A DNA stretch of 64,000 nucleotides from Natronolimnobius baerhuensis (GTDB taxonomy: Archaea; Halobacteriota; Halobacteria; Halobacteriales; Natrialbaceae), in the NCBI RefSeq assembly GCF_002177135.1, contig NZ_MWPH01000005.1, positions 62,001 to 126,000 on the forward strand, read 5' to 3'. The notes under the pieces were generated by a model, which was given only the letters and a program-made list of their open reading frames with translations, made no database searches and was not told where the DNA came from. Below, piece after piece: positions 16,068 through 25,180 of this stretch. Every line of letters begins with the position of its first letter. Within the stretch, counting starts at the first letter, position 1. Made by a program: the position numbers and the translations under genes.

Positions 16068-17096
16068 ATGATCCGCGATGCTCGAGTCCTCCGCGCCGGA
16101 TTTGTCCCTCGAGAAGTCGAGCATCGCGACGCCGAAGTCAACCATCTATCTAGCGTTCTCAAACCGATTACGAACGGCGAACCTGCTGAGACTGCCATCG
16201 TGACCGGTCCAAGCGGAATCGGGAAAACGTGTATCTCGAGATTCGTCACCGAACGCCTTCGCGAAGAGGTCCTCGAGGTTGAAGCAACCTATGTCAACTG
16301 CTGGCGGAACTATACGCGGTTTCGAACGCTCTATCAGATCCTCGACGATCTTGGAACAACAATCGATATTCATCGACAGTCGACTCCCCACGATGAACTT
16401 ATCGAGCGGCTTCAACAGTATGACGGCCCTCGAACCGTGATTATCCTCGACGAAGTCGACCAACTCGAGGACCCCAGTATTCTCTACGATCTCCACAGCC
16501 TCCCACAGTTCGCGGTGATCTGTATCGCAAACAAAGAAGAGGACCTGTTCAATCGTGTTGACGACCGACTCGTGAGCCGTCTTCGATCGAGTGAGCACGT
16601 CCGGATGGACAAATACCACGACGAACAACTCTATGATATTCTGCGGACTCGAGCGAAGTGGGGGCTCGAAAAGGACGTCGTCACAGAGGATCAACTCTAT
16701 CGGATCGCGGATGCAGCAGCTGGTGATGCTCGGCTCGCTATCGGTGTTCTTCGCTCCGCTGCGAGCAAAGCTGATCGGGAAAATCACGAACGAGTCACAG
16801 ACGATGTGCTTCTAGACGCAGCGACGGATGCCCGTGCACAGATCAGACAACGAAGCCTCGATTCACTCACACCTCATCAACAGAAAGTCTACACTATTGT
16901 CCGCGATCACGGCCCTCTTGCACCGAGTACGATTCACGAGTACTACGTTGACGAAGTCGAGGATCCCCGGACAAAACGAACAGTGCGATCATACCTCTCA
17001 AAGATGGCACAGTACAACCTCCTCGAGGCAGAAGGGACGAGTCGTGATCGACAGTACTCGGTTGTCGACTCAACGGCAGCTACATCTATTCAGTGA
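16068..17096 (+). CDS. Orc1/Cdc6 family replication initiator (first copy)
   Basis: 342 residues with AAA+ motifs: Walker A TGPSGIGKT (about 45-53), Walker B VIILDEVDQL (about 125-134), sensor-type CIANKEEDLF, arginine region DRLVSRLRSSEH, and a C-terminal winged helix (VYTIVRDHGPLAPSTIHEYY). It would bind origin repeats and load MCM. It is shorter than the second copy at 28125 and of a different subfamily. A matching C-terminal fragment lies at 14408-14578. Upstream are a 25-base-spaced inverted repeat and a hairpin rather than obvious origin boxes. Confidence 0.9.
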   Translation: MIRDARVLRAGFVPREVEHRDAEVNHLSSVLKPITNGEPAETAIVTGPSGIGKTCISRFVTERLREEVLEVEATYVNCWRNYTRFRTLYQILDDLGTTIDIHRQSTPHDELIERLQQYDGPRTVIILDEVDQLEDPSILYDLHSLPQFAVICIANKEEDLFNRVDDRLVSRLRSSEHVRMDKYHDEQLYDILRTRAKWGLEKDVVTEDQLYRIADAAAGDARLAIGVLRSAASKADRENHERVTDDVLLDAATDARAQIRQRSLDSLTPHQQKVYTIVRDHGPLAPSTIHEYYVDEVEDPRTKRTVRSYLSKMAQYNLLEAEGTSRDRQYSVVDSTAATSIQ

Positions 17097-17342
17097 TTTA
17101 CAACACCATCGTACTACGGTTAGGGTCTAGTTAGCACAACTTGAAATCGAATCAAAACAGCTGTATCAAACGAATATAGTCTGACAGTGGTTTCACAAGT
17201 ACGTATTGACCGCAGCGACAGCACCTGATGAGAAGGTGAGCAAGCATCCGAGAGTAGCTTGGAGAATGTATACTATTATAACAGACAACAACTATATTGG
17301 ATACTCAGCACACAAATGCTAGTGGAAGTCAAAGCTAGGCAA
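17097..17342. other. Convergent spacer
   Basis: No gene is seen between Orc1/Cdc6 and the convergent membrane-anchored protein; the sequence is AT-rich. Confidence 0.4.
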
Positions 17343-18434
17343 TTATTTTATCATATGCTTTCTCTGTATACCAGCTATGTGGGGTTGATCTTCTGGTTGA
17401 CGATCGCCGGCCCCAATCAAGTCAATTTGCCAATCTTCCTCATTCTTGGAGGCGAAGATATGAACTAGTTCGCCATGATCAAGTCTATCGTAGTCATTTC
17501 CGCTGAATTCGACTGTTCTATCGCTTTCTTCTTTAATTGTAGCAACAGACTCGAGAGAGCCAGTCGTTCCCTGGTCGCGTTTGATTTTACCTTCCACTTC
17601 TTTTGGAGTCTTAATATCTAAGCTAAGGGCTTGTTCTATAATCATATCTCTAGTCTGAAAATCAATATGAAACCCTTCACTGTCTCCAGGATCATGTTGC
17701 GTTCCAATGTGTCTCGAATCAATTAATGTTGATGCAGTAAAAGGTAGGTTCTCTGCAATTGGATCCATTGCCTGAGAAAATGCACTTTCTATAGACAATG
17801 GTCTGGTAATCCACACGGGGGCTGGCTCTATCGGTTCTCTTCTTGTATCACCTAGTATGTTTTCATACCGGACAAAAAGATGAACTATTGCACTCTGAGT
17901 TCCCGTGTAGTTGAGTTTTGCTGTCGCAGTTGTGAATCGAGAGAGTGTATCTGTGAAGTAGTCGCTCTCCAATCCAATAACAACAGACGAGTCAAATTCT
18001 CCACTGTCATTAGCGGCGAGGTTTGAACCTAGAGATAATAAAGAATTACTACTTTCAGTTAGAGGAGTTACAGTCGGCTGAATATCATAATATTCGTTCT
18101 TGGTTTCAATCTGGCTCACTAATGCGAGGTTCCTCGCGATACCATTTCCCTCGTTTTCTATTTCAAGTGTAATTCTATCGCCTAATTTGAAGGAGATTGA
18201 TGAGACTGATATCAGAGGTTCGTGGTTTGCGCGGCTAATTTCAGTCTGTGTCTCAATGAGTTCAGTTTGGTTTCCTTGTATCTCTGCTTGTGTCTTCTGA
18301 ACATTCCTCATTTGGCGATAAAAATAGACCAAGAGTGCGCTGAGCAGAACAGAACCAAGAGCTCCGATTACCTCGCTCCAGCGAAGAAGCCAATCGAATA
18401 TCGGCTCGATCAATTGATAGCCAACATCCCACAT
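17343..18434 (-). CDS. Membrane-anchored protein of unknown function (363 aa)
   Basis: One N-terminal transmembrane helix (about 23-42, IGALGSVLLSALLVYFY) is followed by a short coiled coil (about 44-70, NVQKTQAEIQGNQTELIETQ) and a beta-rich soluble region (about 75-240, ITLEIENEGNGIARNLALV) recalling Ig-like or CARDB-type folds. The C-terminal third is mixed and acidic. No catalytic motif or family was recognised. A TATA-like run at 18455-18468 fits a leaderless start at 18434. Lower GC than the replication genes suggests separate acquisition. Confidence 0.65.
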   Translation of the reverse strand: MWDVGYQLIEPIFDWLLRWSEVIGALGSVLLSALLVYFYRQMRNVQKTQAEIQGNQTELIETQTEISRANHEPLISVSSISFKLGDRITLEIENEGNGIARNLALVSQIETKNEYYDIQPTVTPLTESSNSLLSLGSNLAANDSGEFDSSVVIGLESDYFTDTLSRFTTATAKLNYTGTQSAIVHLFVRYENILGDTRREPIEPAPVWITRPLSIESAFSQAMDPIAENLPFTASTLIDSRHIGTQHDPGDSEGFHIDFQTRDMIIEQALSLDIKTPKEVEGKIKRDQGTTGSLESVATIKEESDRTVEFSGNDYDRLDHGELVHIFASKNEEDWQIDLIGAGDRQPEDQPHIAGIQRKHMIK

Positions 18435-19267
18435 CAGTTCTACTAATGAGCCAATTGTAAATATTATTTATCAATCAGGGGAACTACCCTGTGGTCAGAA
18501 CTCCAAGATAGATCTTCTCATTAGTGTCCGTGAATCCAGTGAGAGTCGGACAGGATCGCCCCAGTATTTCCCTCAAGGACCACCGTAAGAACGAGATTGG
18601 TGGTAGTTCTTGTCCGGAATACAGGCTATCCGGACGATATGAATTTGATGGACAGAAGTACCGTAGCGATATGATGATCCAACTCAACCGGAAGGAAGCA
18701 GGATGATTGTTTGCTGACATCAGAAAACAATAGATATGCTTTCTTCTCAGCGCATGCTGCAGTTGATGATAGAATCGCATCTAAATGCTACTGCAAATGG
18801 CACCATCCAACGATACTTCTATATGGTGTCAGCACCTAACTATACCTGCAAAGGCTTGTGCCCCGGTGCGCTGCCATATAATGCACCGTGTCACCGAACC
18901 CATCATAAAACTACCCTGAGCAGGTAATTGGGTTCGGATTGATTTTTCCTACGTGCTAGTAATACTTAACGCTTGCGCAGATAAGGGTGGGTCGTAAAGA
19001 TATTAGGACCGCTCGTAAATTCTCCAGATACCTGCCAACCTGATGATAGTGGTGGCAAATAAGCAGTCGACCTTATTTTGAAGCAAAAAAGTAGGGGTCA
19101 ATCTCCAATAGAATAAGCAACCTCCCTTATTCGACCATAGGCCAAAACATAGTGGATCTCCTTCTGATGATTTGAGTCTGAATGAACTATCTTCAGCATT
19201 CCAAATATCTAAAAGAGGGGGGGTTAATCCGTGATGTTTTATATACTCAGAGCATACATGTTACAGC
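18435..19267. other. 833-base gene-free region with hairpins
   Basis: Apart from promoter sequences at both ends (TAAATAATATTTA at 18455-18468 on the minus strand) I see no convincing gene. CGGTGC/GCACCG (about 18864-18888) and CCGAACCCA (18894-18902) with TGGGTTCGG (18929-18937) are inverted repeats that could belong to a terminator, a small RNA or an insertion-sequence end. Confidence 0.35.
19238..19245 (+). promoter_or_regulatory. TATA box of the GHKL ATPase gene
   Basis: TTTATATA ends 23 bases before the ATG at 19268, ideal for a leaderless archaeal transcript. Confidence 0.6.
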
Positions 19268-21055
19268 ATGGTTCGCCAGAAACACGTTGATCTCTCTCCA
19301 AGCAAGGAAACATACCAGGCGGTCAAAGCAGATGTCAATCCACGCTCAGCAATCAAGGAGCTCGTCGACAATGCAATCGATAATCGTACTCGAAATGAAG
19401 CACAAGAGGACTCCCTTCGCGTCAAAATCACACACTTGACGCCAGAAGAAAGCCCGAATGACACTGAGGAGTTGGTGATTTGGGATAATTCAGGTGGACT
19501 GAAAGAAAAAAACCTGAAACTTTTTTTCGCCCTTGGTGAATCTGCGAAAGAGACTATTGAGGGCTCTATCGGCGCGTATGGCATCGGTGCAAAGAAGGCC
19601 TGCGCCTACCTCGGAGATACCGCCGAATTTCGGACACGTTACGAAGACGTTGAGCGAGGATACGGTTTCACAGTTGATGAAGAATGGCTCAACAGCGATA
19701 CATGGACTGTGGGTCAGGAATACTACGAGAACATTGAACCTGGTACGACAGAAATCAGGATTCGAGAACTCAATTTCACTTGGGAGGATATCCAAGAGCC
19801 ACTTCAGAGGGATCTAAGTGAGACATATGAAATGTTCCTTGGAGGAGGTGTTGTTCAGGAAGAACATGACTTCGAATTGTTGGTAAATGGGGAACCAATT
19901 GAACCGCCGCTTCCTGTCGAGTGGTCGTTCTGTCCACTTGACGGCTATTTTCCGCGTCGCTACGAGGGATTCCAACTCTTCCCAAATGACGAGGCTGAGT
20001 CAGAGGCCCCAATTATCATGCACGTCACAGTTGGACTCATGCGACAGGCCAGTCAAAAAGAATCTGGCACGGATGTCTTTTGCCAACGGCGGAAAGTGCT
20101 AGTCCGAGATACAGGAGAAGAGGGTGGCTTTGGATCGGGGAAACACAAATTAGGGACCTTTGGCACTGGTCAGAAACGGCTCCGAATTATTGTTGAACTC
20201 GAGACGGACGGTGATGCCGAGCGCCTCCCATGGGACGCCCAGAAGTCTCATCTCAATCAATATGACCCAGTTGCCCAGGAGATGTATATTTATCTTAATC
20301 GGGTGGCGAAACACTACTATTCAGCAACGTATAGTAAGATCCCACAGTCGATACTCCGTCCTTACGACGAGACACATCGCTATGCAGAAAACGATGGAGG
20401 CGTCTATATTCACGATTACAACGATCGAGTGCGAGTTACGGATCGACCAGATGCTGATGCACCGACTATCAAACAAGTACGCCAGATCGCGGAAACTCAT
20501 GCGCAACTGGGCATCCGATACGAAGACGACCGACTCAAACCTGAGGCTTATCCTGCTTATCATTCGCTTCTGGAGGAAACTTTCGAGAGGGAGGTAGAGG
20601 AACTCGATGAGCTAGTCGATATTCAGGGACCCACAACTGGTATCAATTACGAGTCTATTAAGCCCCAAATCAAACAAATAGAGGCATACGCACGCCAGCA
20701 CGCATCTGAGGACATCTATGTACCTGGTATCGCAGAGTGGGCAAAACCCAGATATCACGCTGAGCTACAAACCCTGGCCAAACTCGATGAATTGGAACCC
20801 GTTGATCGTGAGTTAGATCTCACAGTATCGAAGGAGGATAAAAAAGAAGAAGCTCTACAGGACGATGGACAATTAGACGACGGGAAATCGGAGGAATCGG
20901 CTAGAACCGAAACTGTACAGCGTGGACAAACGCTACAATTCGTCTTTGAAGATGACACCCAACGCGAACAGATTCTGGAAGCGCTCGACTTGTCTTCTAA
21001 TGCAACTGCAACTGAAGCCGCCAAGAAACTGCTTGAGCGACTTCAGCAAGACTAG
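19268..21055 (+). CDS. GHKL (Hsp90/MutL/MORC-type) ATPase
   Basis: 595 residues. The Bergerat fold is clear: N-box IKELVDNAIDN (29-39), G1 VIWDNSGG (70-77) and G2 IGAYGIGAKKA (101-111). Sequence to about 350 continues with a transducer-like region including a possible lysine loop (WDAQKSHLNQYD). The C-terminal ~200 residues are helical, with an acidic linker (KEDKKEEALQDDGQLDDGKS) and a basic helical end. MORC- and Hsp90-like ATPases dimerise on ATP and act as clamps or sensors; several occur in prokaryotic defence loci. It is convergent with a cyclase-like gene 9 bases away. The function is not known. Confidence 0.8.
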   Translation: MVRQKHVDLSPSKETYQAVKADVNPRSAIKELVDNAIDNRTRNEAQEDSLRVKITHLTPEESPNDTEELVIWDNSGGLKEKNLKLFFALGESAKETIEGSIGAYGIGAKKACAYLGDTAEFRTRYEDVERGYGFTVDEEWLNSDTWTVGQEYYENIEPGTTEIRIRELNFTWEDIQEPLQRDLSETYEMFLGGGVVQEEHDFELLVNGEPIEPPLPVEWSFCPLDGYFPRRYEGFQLFPNDEAESEAPIIMHVTVGLMRQASQKESGTDVFCQRRKVLVRDTGEEGGFGSGKHKLGTFGTGQKRLRIIVELETDGDAERLPWDAQKSHLNQYDPVAQEMYIYLNRVAKHYYSATYSKIPQSILRPYDETHRYAENDGGVYIHDYNDRVRVTDRPDADAPTIKQVRQIAETHAQLGIRYEDDRLKPEAYPAYHSLLEETFEREVEELDELVDIQGPTTGINYESIKPQIKQIEAYARQHASEDIYVPGIAEWAKPRYHAELQTLAKLDELEPVDRELDLTVSKEDKKEEALQDDGQLDDGKSEESARTETVQRGQTLQFVFEDDTQREQILEALDLSSNATATEAAKKLLERLQQD

Positions 21056-21064
21056 CTAATATTG

Positions 21065-21934
21065 TCAACTCCACTTCCTTCCAGATTTGGAGATCCCCTC
21101 ATAATCTATCTCTTCAAAATACTGTGCTGATTGTTGTGCATGACGGAGAATATCCTCTGGAGAGTAGGCTGGAATCCGATGATGGTTCTTTAGCGCGTAT
21201 CGGAAGTACTCTTCCAGAATTTGGGTGAGTTGTAGTAGTAGATCTGACTCCGACGGAATATCACGATGCCAATCATGCCATACATATCGGAGGCGCTCAA
21301 CATGGTGAGAATCATCGACTGCTAAATCACTTGGAACCCCCTCTCCGTCGCGCAATGCTACCTGTTTTAGTGGTGAAAAGGCACGCGCAGATTCATCTAC
21401 ATACGTTCCAAATGGTGGTGCATGTCGCTCTGACTGATTTGCTTGTACCATGGGCATACCCATCGGAATTTGTTCCATATGTTCTCGGTGGTCATCTAAT
21501 CCCTCTAATACTTCTTCTGAAAAGTCCTTCCCATGAACCATTGGTCCAAACGCTAACCCAGCACGTGGCAAGATTGCATGGTGAATACCTTGTATCGTTA
21601 TGCCCTCAGAGTCGGCCTCTGTTTCGTCATCGCTCACTAGTTCCCCGGTAACGAGTTCTGCGAGTTTACGGAATACTTTGTCGAGGAAACTTTCCATCGT
21701 GTCTCGTCGATCAGACATTACGTAGGCACCATCCATGATGGCGTAGCGGTCTAAGTCACCATCGACATCCACCTCACAAAGCGTCTGATGGAATTTGTAT
21801 AGTGCATTCGCACACTGAGGCATCGACTGCAAGAGTTTTGATTGTATCCCCATTAGATCGATCCAACAGACGTACTGGTTCTGCGGTTCAGGCAGACTAT
21901 CGGCGTCGAAGTAGACGCTGTGTGCATTACTCAT
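21065..21934 (-). CDS. Nucleotide-cyclase-like (Palm/GGDEF-fold) protein
   Basis: I start at ATG 21934 (MSNAHSVYFDADSL). YVCWIDLMGIQ places Asp26 where class III cyclases and related Palm domains have their first metal ligand (FIDILGF type). YAIMDGAYVMS gives Asp68, matching the second (SDS-type) position, and ILPRAGLAFGPMVHG resembles the RGAI-x-G-x-xxH strand of such proteins. Length 289 aa, with a helical C-terminus. It is convergent with the GHKL ATPase. By family logic it might make a cyclic nucleotide or be an inactive homologue; this is pattern recognition without search. Confidence 0.5.
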   Translation of the reverse strand: MSNAHSVYFDADSLPEPQNQYVCWIDLMGIQSKLLQSMPQCANALYKFHQTLCEVDVDGDLDRYAIMDGAYVMSDRRDTMESFLDKVFRKLAELVTGELVSDDETEADSEGITIQGIHHAILPRAGLAFGPMVHGKDFSEEVLEGLDDHREHMEQIPMGMPMVQANQSERHAPPFGTYVDESARAFSPLKQVALRDGEGVPSDLAVDDSHHVERLRYVWHDWHRDIPSESDLLLQLTQILEEYFRYALKNHHRIPAYSPEDILRHAQQSAQYFEEIDYEGISKSGRKWS

Positions 21935-22449
21935 GATGAGTGGATAGTAAACTGCTTGGGTAAAATAGTATTGAGTATTCCTAACCAAGATTAGAACGTC
22001 ATATGGATGTTGTCTCAATAACGTGTTTAAATATATTGATTCAATCACAGACCTGATTAATGATAAGACACCTTATTTTATATACTGCCAACCTTGTATT
22101 TATATCTTATCAAAATAGTATTGAAATGGGAATGGTCCTTCCATGTCCTAGCTAGATGGTTAATTAATACACGAGATAACTTCAAACACCCATAATTTAG
22201 TACAGATCCACGTACTGGATCCACTCTTGTACAGTTACTCAACTTCACCACCCAGAATCAAACAGGAAATTGGAAAATCCACGGAGTCAAAATCCTCTGC
22301 TAGATTCACTGTTAGGCGTGTCCCTAACGCGGACTTCATCAAAACACATTCCTACCTCTCCGAGTCCTACCCCTATGGGGTGGAACACTGAGCCACGCAC
22401 AAAGAAGCAGAGTTTGCTGGAAAATAGCGTTGCCACTACCGAGTCGGCT
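21935..22449. other. AT-rich spacer without recognised gene
   Basis: Very AT-rich sequence (for example around 22065-22110) upstream of the cyclase-like gene holds its promoter. A GTTAGG/CCTAAC hairpin lies at about 22311-22328. No gene is supported. Confidence 0.35.
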
Positions 22450-23772
22450 TCAGCCGAGATGATGCCACGCTACTGAGGCGAAGGATTTCGTCTCCGTCTT
22501 GTCGATTGATCGGAGACCGGAGTCGACCTCCTTCTTGTATTGGACCTTGGCCATCCGGTATCGATCTTCGGGCATATCCGCTGCTGTCCACAGTTCGTAG
22601 CCTTCCCGAAGCTTTCGCTTGATGTCGTCCACGACACCGAACTCTAATCGAAGTGCGTCCCCGTCACGATCTCAAACGTCGATATCATGTTTTGTGGCCC
22701 AGGCGATGAACGCGCTCGTGGATTGGTCGAGTCCTCGTTCCGCCGCTTCGATTGCTTTGGCACCGGCTTCGGCGGCTCGTCTGGTTGCTTCCCTGGCTTC
22801 CTTTACCGCGTCGTGAACAAGATCCGCGATGTACTTGGACCGCAGCGATACCTTCCCGTACTCTCGCTCGACCAGTTCCGGGATTCGACCGAGAGCGCGA
22901 CGGACACTTCCTGGATGCCGTCCCGTTTCGTTAGCGATGTCTTGCGGGCTCACCTCACCACCGTCGGTTATGAGAACCTCGAGGGACTCCCACGTCGTTG
23001 GGGCAATTCCATCCGCGAGATATTTGATGATGACTGACTCTTGACGGTACTTGATCTGCGTGAAGTCCAACTCGATGACATCGCGATTGCGGTCGGAGTC
23101 CCCGACTGACAAGTATGCATCGTCGACTAGGTTCCCGTGCGTGACCGAAGTGAAAGGCCAACTTCCGCGAGGACGCTGAGAAGCGTTTCCTCGAGTTCTC
23201 GATTGAGCCGTTCGATATCGGCGGGCGATGCATCGAGTTGGTCGTTCCAGAACGAACACTGGTAGGAAGTACCGACATTCGGGCGCGCTATCGAGCGGTT
23301 GTTGTCGAGACTCACCGCGTGCTGTGCGTAGTAGTGTTCCACCTCTTTCAGGAGTTCGTGCGACGAGAACGCCTCGCGGACTCGTCGCGGGTCGGGAGTT
23401 GCCGTATGATAGTAGGGACAGATCGCGACCGTCTTCATCGCTGTCTTACTGAACGAACTTGCGCCGACCTGTGCAGTCGTTCTCGAGCAAGTAGCCCAGT
23501 TGCGCGAGAAGTCCATCGCGAACGTGTACCGGACCGCTCTCGTTCTTGTCGATCCGTACGCATCGTTCGGCATTGAGGATCGTCGAAAACTTGTATAGTT
23601 CGACGAAGTACCGACTGTTGATTCTGACTGCGCGTGCCGCGTACTGGATCAGCAGCTGATAGCGATTGAATTCGATATTCGATCCTTGGAGTGGAGGTTC
23701 AATACTTCTCACTGTCGACAGTATCTTAACCAACATCCCTACAGAACACGACCATATGTTGGTTAAGGCCAA
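22450..23772 (-). pseudogene. Broken DUF7845-type haloarchaeal HTH protein
   Basis: Three frames together give one protein. The first reads GSNIEFNRYQLLIQYAARAV and on to GYLLENDCTG; after a frameshift near 23460 comes TVAICPYYHTATPDPRRVRE and on to LSVLAEVG; after another near 23175, VIELDFTQIKYRQESVIIKY and a winged helix (VSPQDIANETGRHPGSVRRA). A TGA at 22672-22674 interrupts the frame, which continues into DRDGDALRLEFGVVDDIKRK. From memory this order matches the middle and C-terminal parts of DUF7845 proteins of haloarchaeal plasmids and proviruses. The N-terminal third is missing, so the copy is truncated and dead. Confidence 0.7.
23726..23766. promoter_or_regulatory. Long-spaced inverted repeat, site 2
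   Basis: TTAACCAACA (23726-23735) and TGTTGGTTAA (23757-23766), with 25 bases between the 8-base cores. The right arm is followed by GGCC exactly as in site 1. It lies 157 bases upstream of the RecA-like/PolB operon and over the 5' end of the DUF7845 pseudogene. Confidence 0.65.
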
Positions 23773-23922
23773 GAACAGTCCTAATTCAGGAAGCTATCTT
23801 GGAAACAGAGATCAAAATACGGAACACAGACATAGAGCGTCGAACTACCACTCTGTCGCTATTCCTTGAAACATGGAAGCCACACGCTTCGGCTTATTGA
23901 AAGAGTGGATGTCTAGTCGAGT

Positions 23923-24870
23923 ATGCCGAGAAACGACACGTCGATGTCGAACCGGTTTGTGACCGATCGACAGACTCGAGGTGCCGATCACAATCAGGAT
24001 CTTGTCAAGCGAGCGGACCCGGCAACCGATGATCTCCTACTGCCTTCCCTCGAGGGTGGTATGACGCTCCTTGACGTCGACGGCGACCGAGGGGTTCCGA
24101 TCTTACAGTCGCTTGTCCTCGATCATCTCCTCCTCCACGATGGGCCTGCCTTTTGGGTTGATGGAAATGGCCACGCTACGACGACTGCACTTGCTCAGAT
24201 TGCACCCAGCCAGCGATTACTCGACCGAATTAATGTCGCCCGTGGTTTCACTGCGTATCAACACTACGGGGCGGTTTGCGATCTCCCGAAGGCGGTGAAT
24301 CAGTCAATCCAACAGTCAACAACCGAGTCCTGTTCATCACGTCAGCGGAACTCAAATCCTGACGGATCATCCTCCCATACTCCCTCTCTTCTCGTGGTTC
24401 CATCGATCGACGTGCAGTATCGGAGCGATGAGACACTCCGGGGGACACATGCAGAGACCCTCCAAGCCCGAACACTCGCACGATTGGCGACCTATGCCGA
24501 AGGATACGATATCCCTGTCCTCGTTACCCGCAGTCGAAAAGATGAATTTACGGCACCGGTCGAGACGGCTGCTAATCATCCCCTGAAGTGTGAGCAAACT
24601 CGGATGGGACCACGGTTCGTGGGCGACGAATTCGAGACGCTCGTATACCCAGTTGGCGACGGCGCGTACTATCAGACCACGTTCGCGTATTGGCAGCAAT
24701 TGCTCAGTGCTCGAGCAACGCAACTCGGTCTAGAGCCCGTACCTCCTTCGACATCAACGGGGAGTGGTGCAGGCGTTGGGTCTGGCATAACTGCCGGTGG
24801 TGACACGACAACGTTGAGTGCGAATCCACTACTCGATGCATGGACTGCAGCTGGCACAGGAGGGCAATAG
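23923..24870 (+). CDS. RecA/RadA-like protein lacking Walker A
   Basis: The fold pattern follows RecA-superfamily proteins: SLEGGMTLLDVDGDRGVPIL stands where LLxGxxGxGKS would be, followed by HLLLHDGPAFWVDGNGHAT, then SLLVVPSIDVQYRSDET and a final beta region. The glycine-lysine P-loop is absent, so ATP hydrolysis is unlikely. Related genes sit before PolB on haloarchaeal plasmids, suggesting a replication or repair accessory that binds DNA or polymerase. The C-terminus has a Ser/Gly/Thr-rich linker. It is followed after 2 bases by a small coiled-coil gene and then polB, probably one operon. An internal ATG at 23944 is an alternative start. Confidence 0.65.
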   Translation: MPRNDTSMSNRFVTDRQTRGADHNQDLVKRADPATDDLLLPSLEGGMTLLDVDGDRGVPILQSLVLDHLLLHDGPAFWVDGNGHATTTALAQIAPSQRLLDRINVARGFTAYQHYGAVCDLPKAVNQSIQQSTTESCSSRQRNSNPDGSSSHTPSLLVVPSIDVQYRSDETLRGTHAETLQARTLARLATYAEGYDIPVLVTRSRKDEFTAPVETAANHPLKCEQTRMGPRFVGDEFETLVYPVGDGAYYQTTFAYWQQLLSARATQLGLEPVPPSTSTGSGAGVGSGITAGGDTTTLSANPLLDAWTAAGTGGQ

Positions 24871-24872
24871 CG

Positions 24873-25178
24873 ATGGGGCGAACCAATCCAACCTACCGGG
24901 ACGCGCTCCGAGCTATCGAGGAGCGGTGGACCGACTTCCGACGAGCGCTTCGGCGTCGCGATCAACCTCGCTTCGACCAGTTGTTCCAGTACGCTCGCGA
25001 GCATGCTGACGCCAGTGGACTCCTGAACCACCAAAATCCACTCCTACCGGCGCTCCTCAGTATTGATCTCGAGCAAGAGGCTCGTCTAGATGCACACGAA
25101 GAACGCCTTGAGGACCTCGAGGCTGCGCTCGAGGAAAGAGACAACCGCGAGGCAGACTGTCGTGAGAAAGACGACTAG
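24873..25178 (+). CDS. Small coiled-coil protein in the polB operon
   Basis: 101 residues starting MGRTNPTYRDALRAIEERWT; the upstream AGGAGGG is a good ribosome site. It is helical and strongly charged, with a likely coiled coil at about 65-98 (EARLDAHEERLEDLEAALEE). It lies 2 bases after the RecA-like gene and 2 bases before polB, so it is translated with them; probably a scaffold or polymerase accessory. No enzymatic motif was seen. Confidence 0.7.
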   Translation: MGRTNPTYRDALRAIEERWTDFRRALRRRDQPRFDQLFQYAREHADASGLLNHQNPLLPALLSIDLEQEARLDAHEERLEDLEAALEERDNREADCREKDD

Positions 25179-25180
25179 CC

